Shown: positions 1 through 12,955, counted from the first letter of the stretch. The stretch: 64,000 bases of DNA from Watersipora subatra (GCF_963576615.1 NC_088714.1:34690643-34754642); one strand, 5' to 3'. Notes: generated by a model from the letters alone, not told the origin. A program made the numbers and translations.

Positions 1-1239
1 AAAAGATATGATAGGCTGAACTAACCAGTCTCATTTTATCAAAAGTGGAAAGGTGGCCTAGTCAGCTGATAAGGTTTATGATGCAAAGGAGCCTCTAGCT
101 TAATATGCTGAAGGGAAAGTTGCATGACCAGCAACAAGCAACCCGAGTGGTGTATGATCAGAAGAAAGAGACAGCTGGCCAAGTCCTGTATTAAGCACAT
201 GTAACGCGGTGCCGCTTTATTTAGCACTTGATTGGTGACAAGCTAGTACATAACTAGACTTATACATGTAGTTCACTATCCAATCAGGTCGGTTAGCTTT
301 AAATTTGCAGCAGTAGTACCCCGTCCTGACACTGTTTTTATCGACACGTCCGTTGCGTCCAACGTTCGGACCATTGAACTTAAAACCCCTAAAATGGCAA
401 TCACATGACTTTTACATTGATATTACAAAATGCATGTGCCATATTGGAGTGTTAATTGTGTACCAGTTCTGTATGTGAACAAACAGTGAAAAATGACAGA
501 AACATACATGTTGAATGGTTATTTTCCACTTGTGTGTTAATGAAAACTCCTCATGCACAACATTTAGAGAACTTGATAGAAAAAAACCTATTGATAACAT
601 ATCGAGTAGAATATAATAAATGATAAGTGGATGTAAAATAGGTTTTAGTGGACCATATTATTCATACAAACTGTTGTATTACAGATGCATAATCCCAGCA
701 AATGATATATTCAGGCAAATAATAACTGTTCTATTATATTAAAAATTATGTTACATATGCATAAACCATAATGGAGAAACTTAGCACATGAAGTATTTCG
801 ATAAACACAACACATATGCTGCCAAAACAGAAACCGTTTTCAAGATTTAAGTGATAATAGCTTATGAATGTATGATATGTATAATACAGTATCTGTAAAA
901 GACGGAACAAACTACTGCAACAACTAAACGGAAATTAGAATCAGTAGTAATAGAGGATAATAAAAATAATGCAAGCAAGGAAATGCAGTAAATAGTGGAA
1001 TCAGATGATTAAACCAATACATACACGTTACAGAAACTGTGTAAAAAGAGATTTGTATATCACTGGATATTAAGCCAAAGTGCATCATAGTTTCTTAGAA
1101 CTAAATCAGATTAGAAATAGCAGTACAACAACAGCTACAGATGAATATTACAGTGATTACATTGTTACTGGCCTTTAAAAATTACTGCTTTAGTATTTTA
1201 TGCCGCAAAGATGCACCTTGCAGGTTGATTTTTTAGCCT

Positions 1240-1830
1240 AATGATGCTGTCGGAGATCATAAAACGACTGAATGAGGATTTTCATCGACGAAGCACAGTG
1301 GTTGGATATGCCATCTGCTGTGTCCGTAAGGTGTTTCCCAAGGCATAACACATCACTAGATCCTACACTACTGATAACATACACCACTTAATGGAGTGGA
1401 TCTGGCTTGGCATGAATACGAAAGTATCGATCTGCAGTTAGCAGGATTCTGATGACACCGTCTGATAGACGCAGCAATCCTCCATTGTTTTTTTTAGCTC
1501 GAGTAGAGTATAGAGATGTCGCTACTAGATACTTGACTCAGTGGTAATCAGCGACTGAAGGCCAATGTCATGTGACAGCACTTTAGTTAGCTTTCTCACA
1601 ATGTAGCCAGCTATATAGATTACTGTTACCCATAACAGAAGTGTTGACATCTGAAATCATTGTGGGCTCCACAAACTGATCAACTCCTGGAGTAGTCTGT
1701 ATCAAAAGAATTTCGTTTTGAGCAGTAATATTACCTGTCTTACCAGCGTCTGATTCTGCACCACAATTTCTGATAAGTTTGCGAAAGGTAGCCTTAAACT
1801 AAGTAACAGTAGGATTATTATTCCAACCAC
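1240..1830 (-). pseudogene. P-element-like transposase C-terminal exon (broken)
   Basis: Read on the minus strand from an acceptor (tttag) just above 1830, the exon opens with GGWNNNPTVT, the usual motif after the last catalytic acidic residue in P-element/THAP9 transposases. It continues through a stretch parallel to 41948-44500 of copy D. An in-frame TAG follows PTVT, and a frameshift falls in the SVMGNS region, so it cannot be translated as it stands. Unlike copy D it has no hAT insertion, which makes it the empty-site control for that insertion: the sequence around the 8-bp target CTGGTAAG is continuous here. Confidence 0.65.
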
Positions 1831-2068
1831 CTAAACAAAAGCATCAATTATAACAATTACATAAAATCAACAAAAATGAACGCCTTATTCACATAAAACA
1901 TAGTACCCTTAAGATACAACAATACAGCTATGATCATGATTACAGCTTTCATCTGTAGTTATGATCCTGAAAATAAAATAGGACAAAATGATACCATACC
2001 GCTATGTAAAATAAAAATGTGGCAATTTTCACTGAAAGCCATTGACACACATCTTAGGCACAATGCTT

Positions 2069-2968
2069 AGGTTGACTTGCAGCAAAATTCACATTACAGT
2101 TATTTAGTATTAAAAGATTCACCATGTTTTACTCTGCAGTGTTGTAGGTGCAAAATATGTGGAAATGTGATTACAAGCTTTTGAAAGCGAACAGTTAATC
2201 GCCCACCATTACAAAACTGTCATAGATTAGAATCTCTTTCCAAAATGGCTAAATGGGGCGTAATTGAACAAGATGGCTTCTGTTTACACTTTCATGCAAC
2301 CTCTTTCGTCGAAATATTTTCACAAATATACTTCATACATTCAATAAAACCATGTCTATTGTCCTTACGGGTCTATTTTATCATCATTGTAATGCTGTCA
2401 CTTTGAGCGCTGATATCTCAAAACCTACCGTGAAAATTTGTTTAATTTTTTAACCTTAGCTCGGAGTGCATATCATTCTATAACAAACATGACGAGCCTG
2501 TTGGTCACTTGTGATAGTCGAAAAATGCTGCAAAAATTATTCACGCTGTTTGGCAGCAAGTATGGGTCTCATGATCAGATTACGACTAGACGATTAGACC
2601 AAGCTGAAACAGAACTGTAAAGCAGCGAGCATCTATATTTGATACGGGCTTTATGGTAAAGCCCGAAGTGTTTGCCATAAACTAGTGCTACGAAACGTTT
2701 TATATTGAGCCTTTTGTTGGCCTTTCAATTCATGTGAGAACATCACATTTCAAAACAATAACCAAATGGATTGACTACGTCAGAGAAATAAACAGATTCT
2801 AATCTACAGCGGTTTCGTGATGGCGGCGATTAACTGTTCGTTTTTGTGCTTTTAAGAGTTTGTAATCACATTTCCACATATTCTGAACCTACAACACAGC
2901 AGAGTAAGACATGGTGAACCTTTTGATACCAAATAACTGTAATGCAAATTTTGTTGCAAGTCAACCTT
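2069..2968. repeat. Foldback repeat with about 140-bp inverted arms
   Basis: Bases about 2069-2203 reverse-complement about 2824-2968. The arms share the stretch running from ggttgacttgc to cgaacagttaatcgcc. The loop of about 620 bp includes 2445-2820, which recurs in the same plus orientation together with the right arm at 39120-39620. So this is a dispersed repeat that sits inside two different copies of the P-like transposon. No coding capacity was recognised. The arms contain short reading frames with a CRCKICGN stretch on one strand, not assigned. Confidence 0.65.
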
Positions 2969-3074
2969 TAATGAAAAGCTTTTTATCAAGCATGCAAATA
3001 GATTGCATCCATGAGATTATTTCAACAGAAATGACAATAAAAAAATTGCAGAAATACTGCAAAGAAGTACTAAC

Positions 3075-3194
3075 CATTGCTACATATGCATTACTAGAGA
3101 GATTCACATCAGCATCCTCTGCTAAGCTGCAGACATCATATTCATAAGCACTTGCAGTGGCAGCTGCCACTGTTTTGCGTGCTGTTTGAGGTTT
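3075..3194 (-). pseudogene. Exon following the THAP domain, P-like transposase copy A
   Basis: This 120-nt exon has a clean acceptor (atttcag) above 3194 and a GTTAGT donor below 3075. It reads KPQTARKTVAAATASAYEYD in its first 20 residues and then an acidic, serine-rich stretch. That fits the variable linker between a THAP DNA-binding domain and the transposase core. Its place directly after the THAP exon at 3290-3502 supports this. No domain was recognised in it. Confidence 0.5.
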
Positions 3195-3289
3195 CTGAAA
3201 TAAATTTAGATATATCTACTTTAAGTTGAACAACCTAACAGCACTGTGCTTAACAATATTGTTTTGAATTAATCATTGAAAAGCACCAT

Positions 3290-3502
3290 TTAACATTGAA
3301 AAAAACCTTTAAATGAATGGGCAGTGCAAACAGTGTGGACACAGCATCTGATAGCAGTCAAAAATCTTGGCCTGTTCTGTCAATACATGAATCATTGAAA
3401 TGTTCATTGCAGACAAGTGCCCAAGGACCAGGCTTTTTCACTCTTCTGCAGTTGCGATACCATAGTAGATACCGAGAGTTCTCAGTTACTCTGTTTGAAA
3501 AT
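3290..3502 (-). pseudogene. THAP domain, second half (P-like transposase copy A)
   Basis: After an acceptor (ctatttag) above 3502 the minus strand reads FSNRVTENSRYLLWYRN and then RRVKKPGPWALVCNEHF. The tryptophan and the C-x2-H pair of VCNEHF are the second half of a C2CH THAP zinc finger. The first half, with its C-x4-C pair, is the separate exon seen at 35155-35257 and 38967-39070. That exon ends two bases into a lysine codon, which this exon completes in phase, giving the THAP motif FHKF across the junction. The exon runs to a stop at 3290; a good donor was not found. The DNA-binding role is family knowledge. Confidence 0.65.
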
Positions 3503-3639
3503 CTAAATAGTAAAATGAAACGGTAGTAGTTAGTAACAGTAGTAATAGCAGTAGTATTATTACTCTCATTTCCTTACTGCTAGCTAGCTATATATCGGTA
3601 CAACAATAAATAATACTAGAAATTCCCGTCATACAGCCC

Positions 3640-4480
3640 GTGACCAAAGTGATATTGGAAAAAAGAAAGGGTACTGCTGGTTGAGAAATGCAATATTAGC
3701 AGTCAAGTGGCAATGCAGGGCAATAGGAGAGCTGCAATGGTAGCTGTAATGGTAGCTGTAATGTACTGGGCGTTATTATGTACAACAAACAGCAATAATG
3801 AAAGGAAAAGATTATATGTTTATATCTCTTCTCTGCAATAGGAGAAATGCAATATTAGAAGTGAAATGGCAAGCTGCTGTGTAATATACACAGTTTGAAA
3901 GTTGGTTGTGTTGAATGTAGAATGGTTTTGACAGCGATCTGTAACAAAGTGAAAAAATGGGTCATGATCACAGAAACCATGGTTAAGTTGGATGTGTGAG
4001 ATTTAGAGTTATCTACGCTAGCAGAAGGAGAAAATTCTTAGTTATTTTGCAAAGAAAAATTTGATTCCAGCTTCATTACAGCAGATTTTATGGTCAATAA
4101 ACTGAATACATGTTTACCATTAGTGCGAAAACATAGTTCTGAGAAAACTGGTGTTAAAGTTTGAGAAACGAAAACCAATGCACAATTTTGTTTACATTTC
4201 AAAACGTCATAGCAACCAATATCAAGAAGTTGTGATATTTATCTAGATTTTGTATTTATATCCAAAAAATTATGCTGAATTTAAAAATCTAAACAGATTT
4301 TAGTTGGTTGTCATAGAAATAGCTGAATATCTATAAGAAAATGTAGGCCTATTACTTAATTTTGCAGATATTAAAAACGGCTTGGCAGTACCGCGGTATT
4401 GTGCACAGCCGTAGTATCATCAACAAAATCTTTAGAAAAATAATAACAGTAACATATTGCATACCATTGGTCACTATATA
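3640..4480 (+). repeat. Dispersed repeat, also at 15.7 kb and 54 kb
   Basis: Bases 3640-3880 reverse-complement about 54530-54780, and about 4180-4480 reverse-complement about 54230-54490. The stretch from about 4362 (attaaaaacggcttggcag) also matches 15711 onwards on the plus strand. The copies differ by indels and by about 10 percent substitutions as judged by eye. In the 54-kb copy the segment equivalent to 3905-4199 is replaced by part of a small hairpin repeat. No protein was recognised. Confidence 0.6.
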
Positions 4481-4482
4481 CA

Positions 4483-5300
4483 GAAGCTCCCCTACTTATG
4501 AACATTCGAGTTACGAACAACGGTACATACGAACATGTCTGTGTGTATGTCCGCCGCTAATACCGACGCTATTAGTGACGGTATTACCGACGTATTAGCG
4601 GCGGAAATAGGCACTATTCGGAAGCACCACCCAGCTTCCACCTTCCTCTGCCCAGTTCGTTGCTGTGCATAGGTGCGTGAACGTATCTCCAGTGCGCAAA
4701 GAACTTTTTATTTTTACTGTACGTGTTGTAAAGGAATTTGCCGGCCTTTATTTGGCGCGATCTAGACTAATAAATAAAGAAGGGAGTGCGTGTAGTTTCA
4801 TTCAGCTTTTTATTAACGAAGGAAATTTCACTAGCCGAGGAGCGTACAGCTATTTGCTCTGCTCAACTAAGTGAGCGCGCTCCTTTATATACAATAATAT
4901 CAACCGTCCCGGCTAACGGCTAACGGCTAACGGCTAACGGTAAGAACACCGGCTAACAAGGTGAATAAATAGGATCGCTAGTGCGTTGGTATGACAACAA
5001 TATAATTGACGATACGTGATAGCATAACAAGTAAAACAACGATATAATAAGGACAACACATACAATAAATAAGAAATGCAGTGTCATGGCCCGGCGTCCA
5101 CCACAGTATTCTCTCCATTTTATTAAATGTTTTTTTCAGTACAAACCAATACAGGTTACATATAAAAGCCTTAAACATACTTATATAAACCTTCAATATA
5201 CTTATATAGGCCTTAAACGTAAATTATAATACAAAATATAGCACTGAAGCAACTTACGAACGAATTCATCTTATGAACGATCGTTCGGAATGTAATGTTG
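4483..5300. other. Unclassified AT-rich repeat-like stretch
   Basis: It begins with cagaagctcccctacttatg and has several ttacgaac motifs at both ends. A related end (cagacgctccccaacttacg) lies in reverse complement near 15625-15656, suggesting the terminus of a repeat family. A run of the 7-mer ggctaac (about 4 copies) lies near 4912-4940. No coding capacity was recognised. Confidence 0.3.
4551..4604. repeat. Imperfect hairpin, 14-bp arms
   Basis: The arms ccgccgctaatacc (4551-4564) and cgtattagcggcgg (4591-4604) pair with one mismatch around a loop that repeats the pattern taccgacg. Its role is unknown. Confidence 0.5.
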
Positions 5301-5455
5301 TGGAAGTCAGCGCTGACTATCCACTTGCAAGTGGTTCTGGTTACAAGTTGTCTTATACTGAATGAGTATTAGCTCTCATGCACAACTATAATTGTTGCAA
5401 GCAAGATGACTGGAATGATGAGTATGGCTCTTTCTTACGCAAGCTAAAGCTGCAC

Positions 5456-6272
5456 TGTTAGATTCAGCAATTTATTTTGCTATACACGTAGTAATGTGTA
5501 CATCTTTACTCACTGTCCAAGTCTATCAGCTGTCCTCAAGAAACAGCAAACAAGTCAATTTTAACCACAGGGTTGTGATTTCACCAAGCCTTGTCCTCAT
5601 TTTATGTGGTTTTTCAATTTTAATTCAACATTTGTGTATTTGGTTTATAATCGGAAGTATGATTCATTAGCAATTGGCAGCAGCACTTTTCTATTTTTTG
5701 GACGACCTGAAGCATTTATCTTTTGCACCTCAAGCTGGTAACTTGTGTTTTACACTTATCATATTCGTCAATATTCCTAAAGTAAATTAAAGTCATCAGA
5801 AAGCACGATAAAGAATACTTATCACGTTATATCACAACCAGGACAATTCTTATTGCATTTCCTGAGAGGATGTAACAAGGTAATACTTTTTACTTTAATA
5901 TCATTATTATACAGAGTGCCTTTTTCATTTGTGATTATTCATATAGTTAATGCTTTGTTTTCAGCTGCCTTTTTCAAGTATATGCGCATTTCTGCTTTAT
6001 ATCTGTTATATACTCATTCATATCAAATCATAATTTGTTAGCAATGTTTTATCTGCTACATATTATTGCGAGTTTTTATACATCTTTTATGCTACTTTCA
6101 CTTGCTATCAAACTTGCTATTGCCTCTTTTATTAATATTTACTCTTCATTTAATTTCATTTTAGATTCACGATATATCGGTATATGCATATATATCAAAT
6201 AAACATACTATTCACATACAACTAACAACCGATAATCCATTGGATCTCAGATCTATTGGGAAGTGCAATACA
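5456..6272 (+). repeat. 5' LTR of the BEL/Pao element
   Basis: This 817-bp LTR has TG...CA ends. It is preceded by TGCAC and followed by the untranslated leader. It differs from the 3' LTR by small indels and about 20 substitutions. A candidate poly(A) signal aataaa lies near 6197. A 62-codon reading frame at 5853-6041 recurs unchanged in the other LTR, but this reflects LTR identity and is not a gene. Confidence 0.93.
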
Positions 6273-6741
6273 GTGAATCTTGTCACCTAAGAATACAAGA
6301 ATAGAATGGAGTGGATATTACTCCTGAACTACTACTGATACACAGATGAGCCACAACCACTAAATCAACAGCAAGAAAGAAATAACAGCTGTGTAATATC
6401 TCCACCAGGCAAGTCAACCTGCAGAAGAGAAGTAAGTCTACAAGAAGTCGGTGTATAATGCCTGCAATTAATTTTACATAACCATGAGCATAGCCTTCAT
6501 TGTTTTATTATTTAGTTACAAAGCTTGTATTTTTTTTGTTTCTTTTTTTGTTATTTGTCAGCGGTATATTGTTAGTCTCGGCACAGGTGAAATCACAACC
6601 ATAGGTTTTATGTTTGCCAAATATTGACCGTCATATATAAATGTAGAGTAGCTAACTACACTATTTTGGGTATAACAATTAGCTGCTGGTCTATTGGAGC
6701 TGCGATAATTGCTCTTTGGATAAATAAGCCAAACTATTAAA

Positions 6742-9696
6742 ATGAATATGGCTACTAGCTCTGCCTCACCGCATGAAGGGCTGCTTGCTCGTGCAGCCGT
6801 CGCAGTTGCTGGTGCCGATGAGATCATACCTGACGTAACGCCGCTTGACTCCAATCTCGTGACTGAGTCAATCGATCCACACCTTGCAAATTCAGAGCGT
6901 ATCGATCTAATTTCCATTCATAAAACTCCTTCACTTCACAACCAGCCCACCCGTAAAATTAGTACCCAATATGACACCTTGTCACTTTCAAACCAACCTA
7001 GAAGATCAGTTAGGGTGAAAGGTGAAACAATAAAGCGACAACTGCTAAGTGATATAAAAGTGCAAGCTCAGATAAATGCCACACTTCACAATGAAATAAA
7101 CCAAGAAGACACCCCATTTGCTAGGTATGAGGCTATAAAAAAGGATCTTGAAGCCAGTAAGAGACATGTGCATAAGCTCTATAACGAATTTAGAGTTTTG
7201 AATGGCGAGCCATGCAAAGCTGTCACACAACAGGTTGACAAGCTAACACATGATAATGACGAGTTGTGTAATCAAATAAGCCAGATAGTAAGCAGCAAAG
7301 TAGTTAGGCCAAAAACCTCAAGAGCGTTATCACGCAAATCAAGGAATTCAGCGATTGACTCACAGTATTCATGCAGCACTTCTTGTTCAACAACTTCATC
7401 AATCTTAAGACAAAAACAAGCTGAAGCAAATGCAAGACTAATCGAATTAGAAATGCAGCTACATGCTAACAGCAAAACACAAGCAATTCAAGAACAACTG
7501 ACAAAATTAGAAAATGCCAAAAAGGCAATTGAAACCGAGAGTCAAATTGAGGCTGAAAAACGAAAGGCTGTCATATACAGTCAAGCATTAGCTGAAGAAG
7601 AATACGAAGGATCTGGTCTCATGCTAACTGGTAATGGCCACCAAGTACTCGATGCACCACCAAATACTTTGAACCTTGCGTCCCCTTTTGCACCCAGCAA
7701 GCCACCTACAACTACAAAGCCGTGCAAAGAGTAAGCAACAAACCATGTTGCCAATCAGGTTCCACATACATTAGACTCTGAATCTGAGGATGATGATCTT
7801 GAACCTGAGACAATTATGCCTAGCGCACACACCTTCAATCAAAAACGGATGACTAGGCCTCCTACAGCTTCGCATTGCAAGGTGAACACAACTCTGGTAG
7901 CTACTGCCTTACAGCAAAATACAAGCTCAGAGCAGCATATCTCAGCAGAACCTGTTAAGACTGTAGTTATGACATATCAACTTCCACTATCAGAGCCAAA
8001 GGTGTTTGATGGAAATCCAGTAGACTATCCTCGTTGGGCGCTCAGCTTTGAAAACCTGATAGGTAAAAAACCACTTTCCGACTCCGAAAAGTTAGATTAC
8101 ATGAGTAAATATCTTGGAGGAAAAGCTTTAGAAGCTGTAAACGGGTACTTTCTCCTACAAGGTGAGACTGCCTATGTTGAAGCCAGAGCAGTCTTAGACG
8201 CCAGATTTGGTGACCCATTTACAATTGCTCAAGGTTTTAGAAGCAAACTTGAACAGTGGTCTGCCATCAAACCTAGAGACCATGATGGACTGCAGAAGTT
8301 CATAGACTTCCTTCTGTTGTGCAAGACTGCAAAAGTCTGTATAGACAAGCTTTCATTTCTTGACAACTATGAGGTTCATAAACAAATCTTGGCTAAGCTG
8401 CCTGAATTCATAACTCGGCAATGAGTGCGAAAGGCTACTAAATATCAAAAGAAATACAACCAAAGCCCAAGTTTTGAAGCACTTTGCAAGTTTTTGAGTA
8501 CAGAACTTGAGATGTCATGTAATCCTATGTACGCCGACATATACGCAGGCAAGACCTACACAAACGATACTAACCAGCAAAGCAGAAACCTGAAGAAAAC
8601 ATATGCCACCCAGCATAATGGACCAACACAAGATATCAAAGGTGAAATCAGTGCTAAGGAGTGCGTCTATTGCAACATGAAAAACCACTCCACCGCAGAG
8701 TGTGGGAAATTCGGTCGACTCTCCTTTAACGAACAACAAACCTTCATGAGGGACAAACAGCTATGTTTCTCTTGCTTGACTGATGCCCACAGCTACAGGC
8801 AGTGTGAAGTACCAGCTATATGTAAAGTATGTCAAGGTAAACACCCAACAGCCTTACACAATATGCGAACTTCATCCGTCAAACAACAGATAAAATCTGG
8901 TTTTGGCAATAGCTCGAATCTGGAGCAATCTAAGCCTATAACCAACAGCTCCTTGCAGCCAAAAGCTGCAGAACCTTTAAAAACAAAAGACAATTCTCAA
9001 TGGCTAGAAAAATCATGTTTGAATACATGTTTAAACATGGAATTGAACTCACTTTCGTGGATACTACCTGTTTGGGTCTCAAGTAAAAATAACCCTCTAA
9101 AGGAAGCTTTAGTATATGCTCTTGTTGACTCAATGTCCGACACAACTTATATCACTGTAGATACGATACACAAGATACAACCAGACTATACCCACACAGA
9201 AATAGATATTACAACAATGACATCTGACAAAAAGAAAGTCCATACTCATCTAGTGTATGGTTTGACAGTCAGAGCCTACAATCACAAAGTTTGCTATGAA
9301 TTACTCCCTAGCTATTCACATCACAAAATACCTATTGACAGACGACAAATACCTACAAAAACTGTACTGAGCCGTTGGCCACATCTCATACAAGTAGTTA
9401 ATGAATTACCTAACAATCACAAAGATGTACCTGTCGGCCTACTCATAGGCAACAATTTTACCAAAGCCTTCAAACCTCAGCAAGTTATCGACACTGATCA
9501 TGATGATGAACCATTTGCCATCAAAACTGCCATAGGCTGGAATGTTATGGGTGACAGTGCTCCACATACCACACTAGCAACAATTGTTGACCAACCAGCC
9601 AAACATGATTTTGTGACATTTCAGTGCACAACCAAATCAAACAAAGAAGTGCACAAACTCAAATATATTCAACCAAGAATTTCATGGTGCACATGA
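6742..9696 (+). pseudogene. BEL/Pao gag-protease reading frame with two in-frame stops
   Basis: One reading frame runs from the ATG at 6742 to 9696, interrupted by TAA at 7732-7734 and TGA at 8422-8424. The first part (residues 1-330) is coiled-coil-like and rich in K, E and Q, ending in an acidic stretch. The middle (about 7970-8560) is a BEL-type gag region of the DUF1759 kind, with FDGNPVDYPRW near 8003. About 8660-8870 holds cysteine-histidine knuckles (CVYCNMKNHSTAEC, CFSCLTDAHSYRQC). The retroviral-type aspartic protease follows, with ALVDSMSDTTYIT near 9112. The catalytic D-S/T-G is read as DSM, so the active site itself is altered. At about 9680 the frame shifts by one to join pol. 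All products are inferred to be inactive. Confidence 0.88.
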
Positions 9697-12464
9697 AGAC
9701 ACACCAAGCCTCTCTGTAGATGATAAACTATTTCTTAACATACTAAAAACACAAACTACTCTAAAAAAGGGCAAGGTAACCATGCCCTTGCCATTCAAAT
9801 CAAAACCATATGCACTAAATACAAAATCAGCTGCCATACATAGGTTTAGGCTGCTAGAAAAGAAATTCCAGAAAGACTCGCATTATAAGGAACAGTACCA
9901 TGAGTTTATGAGAGATATAATAAACAAGGGAGAAGCTATTCCTGCAACTGAAGAAACTACTGACCACTCATGGTACATTCCACACTTTGGGGTGTACCAC
10001 CCTAGAAAACCGGATCGAATTAGAGTAGTTTTTGACTGTGCTGCCAAGGTGGGAGGAGTGAGCCTGAATGACTTTCTTCTTCAAGGGCCAGAACATATGA
10101 ACGATCTGCAAGGAATCCTGCTAAGGTTTAGACTGAGACCAATAGCAATCATGGGAGACATCGAGAGGATGTTTCACCAGTTCAAAGTATCGGAAAATCA
10201 TCAAGATTATTTACGATTCATTTGGTACAACGCAGAAGGTCAGCTTCAGTCATACAAAATGACGGTACATTTATTTGGAGCCAGGTCCTCTCCTGCATGT
10301 GCCACTTATGGGCTACGATTTTTGGCTGACAATTTCAGAGACGCAATTCCCCACAACACACAATCGCACCACTTTATACACCATAACTTTTATGTTGATG
10401 ATGGCCTTGCCAGTGTCAGAAACGAATCTGAGGCCGTAAACCTGATCAAAAAATCTCAGGCTCTGTGTCAGACAGGGAAACTGAGGTTACACAAGATAGC
10501 TTCAAACAGTAGAGCCGTACTAGCTGCCATTCCAAAAAGTGAGTGCACTAGCATATTAGTCAGTCTGGAGCTTACCTCAGAACCTCTTCCACAAGAAAGG
10601 TCTCTTGGTGTACTGTGGGATACTAACCAAGATATATTCACTTTCAAGCATGAACCACCCTCAAAACCCAACACCCGAAGAGGAGTTTTGTCCTCAGTCG
10701 CATCCGTCTTTGACCCTTTAGGTCTGATATCCCCCTTCACACTCAAAGGGAGAATTATTCTGCAGGAAACCTGCAAGCAGAACTATGATTGGGATACCCC
10801 TTTAGAATCATCACTGCTAAATTGCTGGGCCAAATGGATGTCAGACCTCTCCAATGTACACAATGTTCAAGTACCTCGATGTGTGTCACCCAGAGCTTTC
10901 AATCAAATTGAAAGTGCTCAATTACATACGTTTACCGATGCTAGTACTACCGGTTATGGTCACTGTACATATTTGCGATTAGTTAATACAAACCGCAAGG
11001 TTCATGTAGCCCTACTAGCCAGCAAGGCTAAGGTAGCCCCCATCAAGCAAATCACAATACCAAGGCTCGAACTGCAAGCAGCTTGTAGTGCTGTACAAGC
11101 GGTAAACAAGTACGTCAAGAAGCTAGAGCTCCCAAACATCACAACTTATTTTTATTCTGATTCCACAGTAGTACTAGGATACATCTGCAATACAAAGGAG
11201 CGGTTTCAAACATTTGTTGCCAACAGAGTCGAAACGATACGCACACTTTCTAAACCAAAAAATTGGGCATATGTGCCAACTAACCAGAATCCAGCTGATA
11301 TGGCATCACGTGGTGCTAGCATCATTGATCTCACACACTCAGAATGGTTTTCAGGTCCAAAGTTTTTGTGGACTGAACCAATTGATATACCCCCACAACC
11401 TCAGCTGTCCATTAGTCCTAATGACGATGAAGTTAAGAAGGCCTCCATTTCCCTAATGACAACTGCCAAAATAGTAGTATTTGATAAGTACTTAGAACGA
11501 TTTTCAAAATGGAACAGTGCAATCAAGGCAATAGTCTTAATACGAAAAGTGATCTATAAGGAAGCAGAGCCCAACTACGAAACAGCAAAGCATGCCATCC
11601 TTAGGATAATACAACATGATTACTTCTCTGATGAAATCGCTGATCTAAACGAATACAAATCAGTTAAAAAATCTAGCAGCCTTATGAAACTCGCACCATT
11701 CGTAGATGAAAATGGACTCCTTAGGATTGGTGGGAGACTCCAAGAGAGTTCAACCCTTAGCTTTCATGAAAAGCATCCTATCATTATTCCGAAGGCTAGT
11801 CACATAGCCAAACTTGTCATTAGCCACTATCACCAGTTAGCTGCTCACCAAGGGTGTGGACCTACTCTAGCAAGCATCCAAACTCATGGGTTCTGGATAG
11901 TAAATGCTAGATCTCAGGTGTACAAACAAGTGAAAAGTTGCGTCATTTGCAAAAAAATACGAGGTACGCCGAAAATTCCTCAGATGGCTACTCTACCTTC
12001 AAAAAGGTTAGACGAAACCGCTCCATTTACTCATTGTGGCCTTGATTGCTTTGGCACATTTAGAGTCAAGGATGGACGCAAGGAAAGGAAAACATATGGG
12101 CTAATCATCACATGCTTGTCTTCTAGAGCTGTTCATATAGAACTGTTAGAGGACATGACCTCAGACAGCTTTATAAATGCTCTGAGAAATCTCATAGCCA
12201 TTCGTGGAGCTGTATCCACTATTCGGTGTGACCAAGGAACAAATTTTGTAGGAGCTTTCAATGACCTAGCTAGAAATATGCAAGGACAAATTACCCATCA
12301 CTATTCGGATATCAAGTTTACATTTAATCCTCCCCATTCCAGCAACATGGGTGGTGTTTGGGAGAGACTTATCAGATCAGCAAGAAACATTCTAAAAGGA
12401 ATGGGTGAAAAGCATGGTGGGAGACTGAGCACCCCTCAACTGCGGACCCTTCTATATGAAGTGA
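9697..12464 (+). pseudogene. BEL/Pao pol: reverse transcriptase, RNase H, integrase (5' part)
   Basis: The frame is open from the shift near 9690 to the Helitron junction; the nominal ORF 9782-12490 reads into the insert. The reverse transcriptase has RVVFDCAAK near 10021, IMGDIERMFHQF and the catalytic FYVDDGL near 10390. RNase H follows around 10925-11290 (FTDAS, then YSDSTVVLGY). The integrase has its H-H-C-C zinc region (about 11770-11960), then catalytic aspartates in GLDCFG and RCDQGTNF and the glutamate in GVWERLIRS, so the D-D-E set is complete. The frame stops at A12464, where the Helitron begins, and resumes at T14030. RT and integrase motifs look intact although the element as a whole is dead. 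Confidence 0.92.
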
Positions 12465-12559
12465 CTAGCTGCATTACCCGCCTACAGTAAAAGATTCACG
12501 TGCAGCATAAGGTTTATTGAGAGTTGGCTTTCATACTGTAAAACAACTCCAAATATGCA

Positions 12560-12955
12560 GTTACATCTCCCTCTCTCCATCTCTCCCTCTTTCCCCTCTC
12601 TCCCTCTCTCCGTCTCTCCCTCCCTCTCTCCTCTCTCCCTCCCTCTTCTCCCTCTTTCTCTCCCTCTCTCTCCCTCTCTCTCCCTCTCTCTCCCCCCTCT
12701 CCTCCTCGCTCTCCCTCTCTCTCTCCTTCTCTCCCTCTTTCCCCTCTCTCCCTCTCTTCGTCTCTCCCCTCTCTCTCCCTCCCTCTCCCCCCTCTCTCTC
12801 CCTCTTTCTCCCTCCCTCTCTCCCCCCCTCTCCTCCTCGCTCTCCCTCTCTCTCCCCTTCTCTCCCTCTCTCTCCCCCTCTCCTCCTTGCTCTCCTCTCT
12901 CTCTCTCCCTTTCTCTCCCTCTCTCTCCCTTTTTCTCCCTCTCTCTCTCTCCCTT
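12560..12955 (+). repeat. Polypyrimidine (TCCCTCTC)n tract
   Basis: About 400 bp are almost pure C and T on the plus strand, built from ctccctct-like units. The long reading frames it creates on both strands (S/L/P-rich and R/E/G-rich) are compositional artefacts. It lies within the Helitron, between the end of the helicase frame and the 3' terminus. Such mirror-like homopurine-homopyrimidine tracts can form triplex DNA; that is general knowledge and not tested here. Confidence 0.9.

Larger units (their letters stand above)
1..3502 (-). mobile_element. P-element-like (THAP) transposon remnant, copy A
   Basis: Minus-strand remnant of a P-element/THAP9-like transposon. Bases 1-125 are the reverse complement of the stretch near 44430-44566 that ends copy D, and 1240-1830 reverse-complements its last coding exon. 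Towards higher coordinates come an exon after the THAP domain (3075-3194) and the second THAP exon (3290-3502). The catalytic RNase H-like exons seen in copy D (39903-41391) are missing, and an inverted-repeat insertion (2069-2968) lies where they would be. A short plus-strand stretch near 370-400 resembles the sequence just 5' of copy D (38757-38790), so the interior is rearranged. It is non-functional. The family is inferred from the THAP signature and the shared C-terminal exon. The true left end lies outside the window. Confidence 0.7.

Noticed and set aside
4905..4945. Telomere-like tandem repeat ggctaac
   Set aside because: Only about four copies and not the expected animal telomere motif; treated as a local short repeat.
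5853..6041. 62-codon frame found unchanged at 14915-15103
   Set aside because: It lies in both LTRs of the BEL element; identity reflects LTR duplication at insertion.
6273..6330. Primer binding site for the BEL element
   Set aside because: No 12-18 base match to a tRNA 3' end could be argued from memory; the best TGG lies over 30 bases from the LTR.
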